The notes: generated by a model not told the origin, from the sequence alone. A stretch of DNA of 64,000 nt from Ipomoea triloba (GCF_003576645.1 NC_044918.1:27296167-27360166), one strand, 5' to 3'. Positions 41,101 to 52,570 are shown, numbered from the stretch's first letter. Translations and numbers: made by a program.

Positions 41101-43803
41101 TAGGGTGTTAGTACTAGTCGAGCGAAACACCCTCTCCTTAAAACCTTATTTACAACCTCTCAAAGATGCTAAGAGCGCTGTAGTCTGGATTTTCCAGGAT
41201 AAAACGTACTACAGTTTAATGTTTGAGCACTCAAATAGTTAAACCCAGTGAACTAGAACAATGGATGAAAACAGGAGGTTTGAGGAGGAGGATGATCAGA
41301 GATTTTGAGAGCAAAACGTAGTCTTAATATCTTGTAAAATTCACTTGCTCATCCAAGCTTATATAGGATTTGAAGGATTAAATAATATTTAATCATGACA
41401 TTAAAATTGATATAAAATCAGCCATGGTAACCTCCATGACATACTATCATTAATTTGGGAATTAATTCTAAAATTCAAAATTGGAATTAAATTGGAATTA
41501 ATTCTATAACATCAGAATTAATGCCCAGAACGGTACTTCGAAGGTGTATGTAATCTTCCTATGCCACTCTCTCCTATCTCCAGGAGAAATTCATTATATC
41601 CATCACTCCTTGGTTACAAGATACAATGAATTTCCGTAATCTAGTGCTTTGATCACCAAGCCCACACTACTTACGCTTCAACCCGTGTCTCCAGCATTGC
41701 ACCAGGATTTCACACTTCTTTGTGACAATCCCCTATCTACACTCCATTAGAGAAACCACTTGTTTGTCAAAACTAGATTTTTGCTTGCTTCCAACTTTGA
41801 GACTCTTCAGTAGGTTCTTCAATGTAGATCAAGTCTCTCTTAAATGAAGATTAACACTTTTAGATTTTCCACTTGGGTTTTTTGAATTTAGCACTTGTTC
41901 ACTTTACGTGTATGTTCTCTTGTGTTCTCCTTCTATTTCGTATATTTAGCTGCTTCAAATCTTCATCTATTTATAGGTATGGAGAGTTTGTCCGTTGGAA
42001 AAAGGCGATCCCAATTTTGAATTTTTGTCAGCTAGATTCATAGCCTTTTCAGTTTAGAATAGACTTTATATTTTTAATGTTATGTGAGACATTAAAAATA
42101 TTCTGGCCATCGTACAGAGCTCCAAGTCCATGCATAATTGATCTTCAATTTAGCCTGATGTAGTCACGCCATTTTGAAAATTTAATCTTCAAATATTGCT
42201 TCATCCTTCGCCCTTTGTATTTTAGATTAGTTTCTTTTCAAATATAACTTGACCTCATATTTCTTCCCTTTGGAATGTATATTTCGGGTACCTCAATTAG
42301 TCTGGGATTGGGATCTAATGAAATTGTTTTTGTGATTGAATTGAATCCTTTAATTAAATTGTGTCTCCAATTTAATCTCCTTTTGAAATTGGATCCTTTG
42401 ATTAAATTGCTTCTCCAAATTAATTTCCTCTTGAAATTGGATCCCTTTGAGAATTTCAGCCCTTGCATTTTCATCCCTTAGTAATGCTATGAAACTTCAG
42501 CCCTTCGAATTGTAGCCCTTCAAATTGTAGCCCTAGGAATCTCACCCCATAGCTTTTGACTAGAAATCTCATCCCTTCGAATTGTAGCTCTTGAAATCTC
42601 ATCCCATAGCATTTGACTTGAAATCTCACCCTTAAATCTCTGAATCTCTCCACATGGCAAATTGTAGTCTTTAAATTTCATCCCATGAAACTTCTGCCAT
42701 TGGCAAACCTATGCCCTTCAAAATCTCATCCCATGAAATTCATCTCATCAAACTTCAGTCCATCTCATCCCATCAAACTTCAGTGCATCTCATACCATGA
42801 ATTTCTTCCCATCAAACTTCAGCCCATGAAATCTCATATGGGAATTTCATCCCTTTGAAATTCATCTCATTAAACTTCAGCCCATGAAATGTGTTTCATG
42901 CCAACTTCCTATGGGATTTATTTCAAATTAATCTCTTTATAAACCTCATCTCATACTTCAGCTCCTTAGGTAATTTTGACTCCATCCAAAATTTACCTTA
43001 TAAAATAAAATGTAGATAATGAGATCCAAAATTTACCTTATAAAATGTAGATAATGAAATTTGATCATTAGACTTGTTATAGTGCGATAAAGTTCTTAAC
43101 CACTTCATCAATACAAACTTCTTGATTAGTTAATCATTCATCATGATGTAATCATTTCTTGATCTTCAAGTAGACTTCAATGCCATCATCTTCTCCATTT
43201 TGCCTTATTGTCATTCTCTTTTCTTCATGCAAGGTGTTCTTCAATTTTGCATCTTCGGGTGTGTTTAGAAAGCAGGAAAATGACTTCTGGAAAATGAGTC
43301 ATTTTCTGGAAAATGAGTTCATTTTCGCTGTTTGGATGTACTCTGGAAACTGTCTGTGTGTGTTTGGTTCATTTTCCGAAATATGAGTAGAAATGTATAA
43401 TTATATATTTTTATTATTTTATTTAAAATATAAAAATATATAAACTAATAATATTTATTAGAAATTAGATATAATTTTTGTTTTTACAAAAAAACGTCGC
43501 ACGAAGCCATTTTCCGTTTCCAGAAAATGACTTCCGGATTTTTTGTCCGGAAGTCATTTTTCAGAAAAAATGAGCTCATTTTCCATGGTCAATTTCCGGA
43601 TATTGCCAAACACACCCTTCGTGACTTTTGACACTTCCAAAATATTTTCTTGGATGCTTTTCGAAATTATTCCCCTTATGATGATTCTTTATTTTCCTTT
43701 GATCTTAAACACGCCTAACATACTTAGAAAAATAAAACGTGGAAATATAACATTTTTTAATATATTTTTGCATATCAAAATCTATTACATTTTATTCCTA
43801 GCA
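41101..43803. repeat. LTR-like sequence with minisatellite, possible solo Copia LTR
   Basis: The right end ATATCAAAATCTATTACATT...TTCCTAGCA resembles the LTR end of the nested Copia element (ATCATCAAAACCTATTACAT...TTCCTAACA), and GTGCTTTGATCACCAAGCCC at 41645 resembles its internal repeat. The left boundary is uncertain; TGTTAGTACTAG at about 41106 is a candidate, but no matching target duplication was found. 42330-42440 and 42480-42900 hold degenerate tandem units built on AATTGTAGCCC and CATCCCATGAAACTTCAGCC. A MITE sits at 43258-43616. Confidence 0.4.
43258..43616. mobile_element. MITE with GGTGTGTTT ends (hAT-like)
   Basis: The ends are GGTGTGTTTAGAAAGCAGG and GCCAAACACACC in inverted orientation, with CTTCG on both sides (43253-43257 and 43617-43621). 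Internal GAAAATGACTTCCGG words occur in both orientations. The 5-bp flank match is shorter than the 8 bp usual for hAT, so the superfamily is uncertain. Confidence 0.65.
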
Positions 43804-43845
43804 GTTGATAACTAATATATTATGGAGGGGCATAAATTACAATTT

Positions 43846-43901
43846 TTCATATATATATATACACATATACATATATGTATATACACATATACATATACAT
43901 A

Positions 43902-43932
<31 letters not shown>

Positions 43933-43972
43933 ATATATATGTATATATATGTATATGTTATACATATACATC

Positions 43973-44014
<42 letters not shown>

Positions 44015-44300
44015 CATATATATATGTAGACACATATATGTATATACACACATACATATATATATACATATACATACATACATATATATATATATATACA
44101 TACATATATATATGTAGATACATATATGTATATACACACATACATACATACATACATATACATACATATATATATACATATATATATATTGTATATATAT
44201 ATATGTATATATATATGTATGTATATGTATGTATGTATGTATATGTATACATACATACATATACATACATACATATGTATATACACACACATATATATAC

Positions 44301-44340
<40 letters not shown>
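43846..44340. repeat. Long TA/CA-type microsatellite
   Basis: About 495 bp of interleaved ATATAT, ACATAC and GTATAT units. Long frames across it on both strands encode only Tyr/Ile/Met/His runs and are not genes. Confidence 0.95.
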
Positions 44341-45074
44341 GGAGGAGGCATCCGGTGCGGCCTTGGTCTTGTGTGCGGTCATGTGGCCTGTTCTACACCG
44401 TTAGATGATTTAATCCAACGCATCAGGTTGATCCAAAACAAAAAAGAGCGCTGAACATTATTAACACGAAGAAGGGGTATACTTGTCAGTTTACTACGAT
44501 TCAAGACCCCACTCAACTCACCACGACATGCTCGTTCACGATTCCAAAGCGCTCTATTAACCGCGAAGCTTTCCAAGAAAGACACTTCAACAGAGTAACG
44601 AGAATGGAGTAATTCGCAATAGTCTGTGCATTATCAACATTAATCTGGTTCATATTTGAGATAATATTGGTATAATTCGCAATAGTTTGTATTTTTGGTG
44701 TCTGGGAGTTAAGTGGTGTGTTTTAATCTGAGAATTGGTGCATTTTATAACGTATAATGGTGTGTTTTAATTTTGTTGGTGCATTTGAATTGAGTGGTGT
44801 ATTTCGGTATGGTGGGGAATGGTGTGTTTTAATTTGTTCAGTGGTGCATTTTATAACGTAGAATGGTGTGTTTTAATAATACGTTTGTTGGTGCATTCTG
44901 TATCCTAACATTACCTTCCCCACTTACAATTGCCATAAAGCCCCCACTTAAGTTACGTGAATTAAACTTCCTAAATCCTAATATATCACAACCACCGTCG
45001 GATTAGCACAATCGAATGGCGCAGGCTTGGCCACACGACTGCACCTAACAACACAGTCGCATTTGATTAATATT
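44341..45074. mobile_element. Microsatellite-bounded inverted-repeat element 1
   Basis: The left end (GGTGCGGCCTTGG...GGTCATGTGGCC...TTTAATCCAACG) and the reverse complement of the right end (GCGACTGTGTTG...GTCGTGTGGCC...CTAATCCGACG) are diverged inverted copies. TA microsatellites abut both sides. Inside, TGGTGTGTTTTAAT and TGGTGCATTTTATAACG words repeat at 44690-44900. Confidence 0.6.
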
Positions 45075-45075
45075 C

Positions 45076-45107
<32 letters not shown>

Positions 45108-45161
45108 TATATATATATACACATATACATATATACATATACGTACATACATATATATATA

Positions 45162-45197
<36 letters not shown>

Positions 45198-45206
45198 GTC
45201 ATAATC

Positions 45207-45493
45207 AGGTGTGACCGTGCCTTCCCGTGCGGTTAGTGCGGTTTACACCACTCAATTTTAAGAAATGCACCACTCAATGTTAAGAAATACACCACACAAA
45301 TATGCACTATTAGGTACACATCATCAAAAAACACACCACTACGTATGAAAAAATACACCACACAGTGTTAAGAAATGCACAATTAGAAACAGGGGAGTTA
45401 CGAGATGTTTTTATGCATTTTCAATGTGGTGCATTTCTTAACATTGAGTGGTGTAAACCGCACAGCCGCACGGGAAGGCGCAGTCACATTTAA
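45207..45493. mobile_element. Microsatellite-bounded inverted-repeat element 2
   Basis: About 63 bp at each end are near-perfect inverted copies: GTGACCGTGCCTTCCCGTGC on the left and its complement GCACGGGAAGGCGCAGTCAC on the right, continuing through TTTACACCACTCAA. It is flanked by (TG)n/(TA)n tracts on both sides and has no coding capacity. Confidence 0.8.
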
Positions 45494-45502
45494 ATAGATT
45501 TC

Positions 45503-45548
<46 letters not shown>

Positions 45549-45552
<4 letters not shown>

Positions 45553-46067
45553 GGATTGTGTTCAAATGAGAACGGTGCGCATAGGAGATAACCGAGAACG
45601 CTTCGCAGCGCGCCACGTGTCCAGATGTAGTTGCACCTAAGGTTATAACTAGGTGCATGAATGTTAACAAGGTAAATTACTTGCACTTGTAAGTGAAAAT
45701 AGGTGCGCAAGTGCATGTAAAATGTTTTACATGTGCATGTAAAATGTACATTGAGCATCAATACTAAGTGCACCTAACGTTATAACTAATTGCACCTAAT
45801 GATATAATTAGTTGCACCTAGGTGCACGAATGTTAACAAGGTAAATTACTTGCACTTGTAAGTGATTTTACTTGCACTTTTTACTTTCAAATGTGCACCA
45901 ACTACTTGCACTTATAACACATTTAATTGCACCAAAGTTTGAGTTATTTACGAAAATGCCACTGCGTTATTTTTTTAAAATTACATCTGATTCGTTGAAC
46001 TGGACACATAGACGGTTGTGGATAGTTCTTATTTCTCTCCTGGGCACCCGTTCTCATTAGAGTGTGC

Positions 46068-46074
<7 letters not shown>
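45549..46074. mobile_element. Microsatellite-bounded inverted-repeat element 3
   Basis: The left end TATAGG...AATGAGAACGGTG and right end CACCCGTTCTCATT...CCTATA are inverted copies of about 29 bp with a few mismatches. A (TG)n tract lies on the left and a 47-bp (TA)n tract on the right. AGGTGCACGAATGTTAACAA occurs twice inside (about 45650 and 45820). Confidence 0.7.
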
Positions 46075-46114
<40 letters not shown>

Positions 46115-46121
<7 letters not shown>

Positions 46122-46913
46122 ATGAGAACTACCCTTAATGTGAGAACGTGAGGACTAATCTTGTGCGTTCCATTTTTTATTTGGATAGCCCATATTTGAT
46201 TTCTTAAGATGACTTGGATTTATCTTCTTTTTCTTTTTTTTTTAAGTGGGGTAGTAGTGTTTATTTTTGTTTTTTTTAAGTGTGAACACATGGGTAATTA
46301 TTTGCCAAATTTGTTTCCTAATTTTTGGATCAGTAAAACCACCAGTAACACACAAATGCACATGAATAATACCACCAAATAGCAATGCAACACTTGTCTT
46401 AAAGGTGATAAAATATAAGGATAAATGCACATCATTTGATGTTGAGTGCACATAAACAGTCACACGAATGCACACACCCTGGTAAACAACCAATATATGC
46501 ACAACACAAGTACACACATGTGTAATATTGTGTAGTTGTCCAAAGCATAATAAAGTGCACATGATAGAGCATAAAAGTGCACACACCTTAGTATCGTCGA
46601 TGTGGCGACATACAAAACAAATGAAAGTCAACTGTTGAAATATGTACTGATAAAAAAACCCCATGATAAATAAATAAGTAAATAATGGAAATACAGAATC
46701 CTATTCTACCATAAATACATCATGCATAACATTCTAATCAAGTAATTTCCTTATTTTAATTGGTATTTTACATTTTGTGTTTTCCCTTATTAATTACTCT
46801 CCTATTAATTAATATTAATATTATCAAAATAATCTCGTCCATCCGAATTCATAATTTTAACAGCTACGATTTGTCCTTCCATTCTCATATATAAGATGTT
46901 CTCATGTGAATGG
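46115..46913. mobile_element. Microsatellite-bounded inverted-repeat element 4
   Basis: The left end TATTCAAATGAGAACTACCC and the right end GTTCTCATGTGAATGG are inverted copies, sharing the ATGAGAAC core of element 3. (TA)n precedes it and (TG)n with CGCGCG follows it. The interior is non-coding. Confidence 0.6.
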
Positions 46914-47615
46914 AAGCCTGTGTGTGTGTGTATGCACACGCGCGCGCGCGTGTATGTAGGTATGTATATATGTAAGCCTAGTAGCCCACAGAGCATATGC
47001 AACTCAAATCTAAAATTATAATTCAATCTTTATTTATAATATTTCTATAGAGTTAATACCATATGGTTTTAAATCTCTACTTCTCAAATTTTCCTTTTCC
47101 AAATTGTGCAATTGTCCTTTGTCGAATTATGACTTTTTGTTCTTCAACAATTGTCCTTTTCTGAATTTGAATTTTGACTTTTTGATATTTTTCATGATGT
47201 CACAATCAGAAGCTCAGTAAACATTGCTTATAGTTAGACTTAAAAAACCGCCATTCGATCTACATCCAATCCACCAAATCCGTTATTATGGCATGTTTGG
47301 TAAAGAAGAATTGCAATTCCTTTCTCACTTAATTTCAAAAAGTGGAAAATTCCAAAGTTCAGTTGGGAGGAATTTCAATTTTATGGAATTTCAATTCCTC
47401 AAATTTGAGAATTGCAAATCCACCATCCTAGGAATTGCAATTCCATAATACAAGTGAAAGAAAGTTTCGAGTGTGATGACCAAATTGCTATCCCTAATAA
47501 TCCAACACCTTTCCCTAAGAATTGCAATTACATGAGTATTTTGATCTTTGTACTACTTATCCCCTTTGAATTGTCATATATACCAAATGAAATTCACACC
47601 TAAGCCACGCATTTA

Positions 47616-47650
<35 letters not shown>
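46914..47650. other. Non-coding spacer, possible MITE
   Basis: GAATTGCAATTCC-type words in both orientations at 47280-47530 suggest a degraded hAT-like MITE beginning GGCATGTTTGGTAAAG. A (TA)n tract at about 47618-47650 abuts the following LTR. No gene. Confidence 0.4.
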
Positions 47651-47654
<4 letters not shown>

Positions 47655-48525
47655 ATCTTGATGTTTGAACTTAATTGCTAAGTTCAACAAAACCACACTA
47701 ACAGTTTAATCGACTAAGTAACTCTAAGAACTATTAACGGGGCTGGATCAGCTTGTAGTTCAATGACCTAATTGCCAAAAATTTAAAGTGCACAAGAAAC
47801 AGTAAAGACACAGGCAATTTGGTAACCCAGTTCGAAAACACCGTTCCTACATTTGGGGGGCTTCACTCTAGTTGCCCAACTCTTCATTGAATAAACGTCA
47901 AAGAAGTGTACCAACAATACAATTGAATCCACATGGAGAACTCTTGGATCTTCGTCAAATCTTCATCCTTCGAGTTCTGCCTTGAATAGTTGTCAAGTAT
48001 GCGACATCCTGAACTCCTTGTGTTGAGGCTCCCCCTCAACAGCTGCACGATGTGCTTGACCAGAGTGAGTTCATGCCCTTTTTCTCGTAATGAGAGTTTC
48101 GATCATGAATCAAAGGTAAGTTTTGTCAAGATATCTTTTCAACTTAATCAGAGTAATGCTCTGTGAATGAATCTCTATAATTTCAACAACCACTTCATGG
48201 AGATGACCTTTGTATTTATAGCTGCTAGAATCTTGATTCAGTTGTAACTGAATAACCGTTTCTGAACTAACTTGACTGTACCAGTGTAATTCTTAGTTCA
48301 GTGTAAAGTCTTCATATCTTCAAGTCTTCTATGCTTCGAGTCTTCTGAACCATATGCTAAACTAGTACAGACTCGATCTATGCTAAGTACAATCAGGACT
48401 TGAACTACTTAAGCTAAACTATGTTTTGAACTATAAGTAGAATATTTGATTGTCATGAAACATATAACAACTAGGGAGTTCTTTCCAAGAAATACTTGTT
48501 TTTGATAAAAGGCTTTTTATTAACA
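47651..48525 (-). repeat. 3' LTR of a second Copia element
   Basis: On the minus strand it starts TGTTAATAAAAAGCC at 48525 and ends AAGATCACA at 47651 (875 bp, TG...CA). It is preceded in that sense by the purine tract CAAAGGAGGAGAT at 48526-48538. The left boundary touches a (TA)n tract, so a target duplication cannot be judged. Confidence 0.7.
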
Positions 48526-48914
48526 ATCTCCTCCTTTGTTTAAGTTTCCTAACAATATAGTTTATCTATTTAGAACAATAGCTTCTATCATCAAAAAGAT
48601 AGTTCAAGATGACAAAAAACGAAACGTTCGTTAAAGCAAATCAACTTAGACCCTATTACAAGATAAACAGACAAACTAACAAGTTTATTTCAGTTGCTTA
48701 TTACAAAAGATAATATCTTCTACACTAGCAGCTAAGGGTCTTCAAAATCCGGAGCAGTAACCAAGTGACCATCAAGTAACTCAAAACAAGTAACCAGTAA
48801 CCAGGATTAGAAGTTTGTTCCTACTCCCCCTATTGCCTGAAACTTGTGAATATGTAGTCACAAGACTTCATAGCAGGACCAAGTAGGAAAGCAAACCTGG
48901 TATTAAAAACAGAA
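48526..48914 (-). other. Polypurine tract and 3' untranslated part of the second Copia element
   Basis: The purine tract at 48526-48538 marks the LTR border. The rest is non-coding sequence between the env-position ORF stop and that tract. Confidence 0.6.
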
Positions 48915-49829
48915 TCATTCCAATTCTGATGACACAGCCTCTTGGTCGGTCCCAACATTCTCAACAGCAGCAGTAGATGTGGTTCCTTCAATAGTTTCAG
49001 CAGTTGCAGTCTGAGCAGCAGCTAACTCTTCTCGTTCACGCAGTCTAAGTTGTTCAAGTAGTTGCATCTCCACGTTTTTTTTCTCAACCAGGACCTGGAT
49101 GACCATTTTCAAATCTCGAATATTCTTTTCCAGAAACTAGGAAGTTAAGTGACTTGTGGTAGAACCTTCAATGGCTAGAGGTGGTGCTGAACTACTTCTG
49201 TGTTCAGGGTAGATATCGAGGACCTGTAGGTTCTGTTTAAGTCTGGAATCAATTAGCCTAACTATAGGCTTCTCCAAGGGTTCACTAGCATTAGGTCTGA
49301 AAGTTTGAGCACTCAGTATTCCATAAATGGTACAAGGAAATGATAGCTTAACCTTGCTTTTTTTGGCAACAGGATCCATAAACTCAATGACTTGTTTGAA
49401 AATGATGTGCCCTAAATCAATTGGAATTCCTTTTCCAATTTTGTAAACCAGACTGGCCATTTGTAAGTTCAGTGCACCCATCTGCTAGCTTGACATCCAA
49501 TTGGTCATGTCAATCTTGTGGAGAGTGGCATGCTTGGTTGTAAGATATTTAGCAGACAGCATGTTAGTCTCAGTTGGCCAGTAGCTTACTGTGCCACCAG
49601 TGATAGTCTTTGTCAGTACATTCACATCAATATCCGGGTCTTTAATATCATCTGCATCTATGCTAAGAAACACATTAATTGTGTTAGGTGAGAAATTGTA
49701 GTAATTATTTCTTAGCCATACACGACCGTAAAGAGGTGAGGATTGATCATTGACTGTAGGCATGAGATTTGCACAAAATTCTTTGATAGCCATTAGGGGA
49801 TAGTCTCTCATTTTGTTGACTGTTCTCAT
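48915..49829 (-). pseudogene. Env-position ORF of the second Copia element (two TAG stops)
   Basis: One frame covers 49829 to 48915 with in-frame TAG at 49485-49487 and 49137-49139. Motifs YGRVWLRNNYYNFSPNTINVFL, YLTTKHATLHKIDMTNW and LVYKIGKGIPIDLGHIIF match the putative plant transposon protein domain found in extra ORFs of plant retrotransposons. A Glu/Gln-rich, probably coiled-coil C-terminus follows. The 5' part of the element is missing, ending at the CACTA end at 49868. Its role in the life cycle is not known. Confidence 0.7.
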
Positions 49830-49867
49830 CAGATTAATTTTCTAAAAAATGGGCAGAAGTTGACATT

Positions 49868-50465
49868 CACTACAAAAAAACGCGAAAATAACGATGGATT
49901 TAGCAACGGACCGTTTCTGTTTCTAATTTTGCAACGGATTAGTGACAACTTAGTGACAGATTTTTATTTTTTTGTTAAATAGACATCTAGCGACGGATAT
50001 TACGACGGATTTTTTTCGTCGTTAAAAACAGCTAGTCAAGCAAAAGGCAAAAGGCAAAAGGCAAAAGGCAAAAGGCGAACATCTTATTTGTACAAATTGT
50101 GTTGCTGAGGTAGAATTTCTATTGTCTCAGGTAACTAAAGTAACTTTTGTTTTGTAAAATTTGGTATCTCTCATAACATTGTCCTAAGTATTTGGAAATG
50201 ATGCAAAAAAAAGCAATGTGTATGTGATCAATAACCAAATATGAGAAGAAGATACAAGAGCTGAGTGAACTATTGCAGCGCAAGACAGATGAATGCTACC
50301 AGTCCTGGATGTCTGTCTCTGCAGCTAATCAGCATCTTGAGAAGGTTAGGATGGAGCTTGACAATAAGACATTTCAGACATATTCCTTGGGAAGCAAAAA
50401 GAGTTCAATGAGCTTCATTAATTTGAAGAAGAGAATATATTTCATATTGAGATTAGGGATATGAT
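49868..50465 (+). mobile_element. CACTA transposon end with captured gene fragment
   Basis: Starts CACTACAAAAAAACGCG, a typical plant CACTA terminus, followed by subterminal words such as GCAACGGATT, GCGACGGATAT and ACGACGGATTT. A short tandem array of GCAAAAG lies at 50038-50078. A kinesin-like exon fragment follows. No opposite terminus was found before the Athila-type sequence begins near 50466, so the element is cut on that side. Confidence 0.65.
50232..50430 (+). pseudogene. Kinesin-14-like coiled-coil exon fragment
   Basis: The frame reads YEKKIQELSELLQRKTDECY, SWMSVSAANQHLEKVRMELD and NKTFQTYSLGSKK, resembling the coiled-coil neck region of plant kinesin-14 proteins as I remember them. 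No motor domain is present, and the frame runs out soon after. Upstream, CTTATTTGTACAAATTGTGT...CTCAGGTAACT at about 50087-50135 looks like another exon end with a splice donor. It is most likely a host gene piece carried by the CACTA element. Confidence 0.5.
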
Positions 50466-50488
50466 GTAGATAGATGAAATACAACTTG

Positions 50489-51562
50489 TCATTCCTCATC
50501 ACGGCTCTGGGCATTCGCCGCCTCCATAGCATCCATCCTGGTATAAATCTGGGCGACCTTCATATTCATGGCCGCCAACTTAGCAAGCACCTGCTGCTGG
50601 AAATTTCCAGAAGAAGAACCCTCGCTCGTCTCAACATGGACGGGACCAGCAACATCAGGATGAGCATCATACGCCTCCATCCTCACATCAGTCTCAACAG
50701 CAGTACGGGCTCTCTTAGCCCCAATCTTATCCCGCATCCTCTCAACAGCTTCAGCTGTTAGAAGCTGCATGCCCGGAGACTTCGGCTCTACTAGAATGAT
50801 CTGTTGCGTAGCCCTCAGTAGCCGAGTAAGGTAGGGACCCAACTACAAAGCCACACCCCTTGGCTGATACTGATTCTTGAAAAGGTTCCAGATGACCACA
50901 CCCATATACACCCGTTTGTGCTTGATCATGCCATATAGACATAGCATGTCAGCTTGATTGACGGAGCTGGTTGCATCGTACCACCCACAAACGGAGTGAG
51001 TGAGAACATAGTGCATAAACCTATGTTCCTTCTTGATGAATGATGTGGAGCGGCTGTGGGAGCTACTGAACTCCGTGGTACCACCCGTGAATTCCTCCAA
51101 AAATGCTTGGGTGTTCCCCATGTTTGTTACCTGGTTCTCCCTTTCCTCCTCTGTGAGCTGCTGTACCGGCCCGAAGCCCATCAACTCACTGATCTCGTCT
51201 GAACTGAATCTGAACATGGCGTGGCCCACATAGAATGTCATACAGGGGCTGCAAGTGAGCCTATCATACTTGGAAAGCTTCATGGTCGTCATGACCTCAA
51301 CTAGCACAGATGTATATGTGTCCTCCTAGAAATCCATCAGTAAGTACCTCCACTCCAAGAGGGACACCAACTCCTCCACCTCATCTCTAATACCGAACTA
51401 CTCCGCTACATCCAAGGAGAGGATGTACGGCTAGAAAAACCTTCGTTCTGAAAAGAACTTGTAGCGCTCAAAATTTTTGGGGTCATGGAGTGGAGTGGTC
51501 GTCGGTTGTGTAGCCGGAGCAGGCTGTTGTGCAGTTGATTTCTTTCTAGGACGGGGAGACAT
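50489..51562 (-). pseudogene. Env-position ORF of Athila-type element B (four TAG stops)
   Basis: ATG at 51562 (MSPRPRKKSTAQQPAPA) directly follows a splice acceptor (GATTGTTTGCAG). One frame runs to the stop at 50489, broken by TAG at 51431-51433, 51398-51400, 51326-51328 and 50843-50845. Recognisable parts are a basic N-terminus, FERYKFFSERRF, a middle region with SDEISELMGFGP, HRFMHYVLTHSV and LYGMIKHKRVYMGVVI, and a helical C-terminus. It has the same length class and layout as the ORF at 470-1699. It lacks any membrane segment. Confidence 0.7.
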
Positions 51563-52225
51563 CTGCAAACAATCTCAGAACAAGCATATGTACGGGGTGA
51601 GGTGTAGGCATATTGAAAACACAGTGATATGATGGTGTGGAGTAGAATGTAAGACTAACAATAACAAAGAAACAAGTAAACTAACTGCTTTAGTTTTCAA
51701 AGTATTTTTCTTTTTTTTTTATTACTATTTTTTTTTGAAATTTCCAAAACCTAGACTAGATTGCGGCTCAAACAGTGCAAAATTGCGCAGTAATCATCGC
51801 CAAACAGTTAAAAAACTACTCCACAACCTAAAAATATCAATAATCTCACCCAAAATCAACATTCAACCAAGAAACAAGTGGGTATTCAAAATTTCACCCA
51901 AATCTCAAGTGTGAACACCATTGAAGGACTAAACAAGCTTTCTAAACATCAAATCAACAACAATAACCCTAAGCATGCTCAATCCAACAATATTCAACCA
52001 TAAAAGTAAAGATTCAAGCAAACCCATGAATAACAAGGTATAAATTCGAAAATCATATGAAGAAAGTAAAGAAATTGAAGACCAAACGTTGAATACTTGA
52101 TGAAGATGAAGTGAATGAAAAGCAAGTTGCAAGAAGTCACAAAGTAATGGAGGCAAATATGGTGGAGAAGGGTTGGGGAATGAGAGAATTTGGGAGAGAA
52201 ATAGACTAGGGTTGGGATTTGGGGA
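51563..52225 (-). other. Leader/intron-like region of element B
   Basis: Non-coding. In the element's sense it starts with leader-like sequence (AACCCTAGTCTATTTCTCTC) just after the TATA-like box and ends in the splice acceptor at the ORF's ATG. A donor could be CAA then GTATTC near 52100, but I cannot fix it. Confidence 0.4.
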
Positions 52226-52570
52226 AAAATATAATGGAAGTCGCGGGTGGGGAATTAAATCCCGCGCCACTATCACGACCGGGAGGGTAGCCGTGTACCC
52301 GGGCCCTGTTTTGCGCTGCGCGTACTGGATTGACTGTAATATATCACGGCCAGGGTCACAGCTGGGAGGGTGGCCGTGACCCTAAGGCCTTTAAAGCTCT
52401 GTACGTACTGGAAATTGGCAAAACCCACACGGGATGGGTCACGGCCGAGAGGTTGGCCGTGACCCAGAGCCCTGGATAGCGTTCTACGCACTGGAATTCT
52501 TCATTAATCGTCACAGGCACCCTCACGGCCGGGATGGAGGCTGTGAGGGTGATGCTCTGTTAAGCCAAAA
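52226..52570 (-). promoter_or_regulatory. Palindrome array with TATA-like box, candidate internal promoter of element B
   Basis: Four units spaced about 85-100 bp apart at 52263-52570 contain a hairpin of the type CACGGCC, GGGAGGGT, GGCCGTG, separated by GCCCTG...CGTACTGGAATT wording. On the minus strand they lie 30-35 bp upstream of a TATATTTTT box at about 52226-52234. The sequence is different from the array of element A, but the plan is the same. Confidence 0.45.

Noticed and set aside
41101..43803. Definite solo LTR
   Set aside because: The right end looks LTR-like, but no target duplication or secure left end was found, so it is only listed as possible.
43812..44454. Several overlapping frames on both strands, Tyr/Ile/His-rich
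   Set aside because: They are translations of a TA/CA microsatellite; opposite-strand frames look alike, as expected for simple repeats.
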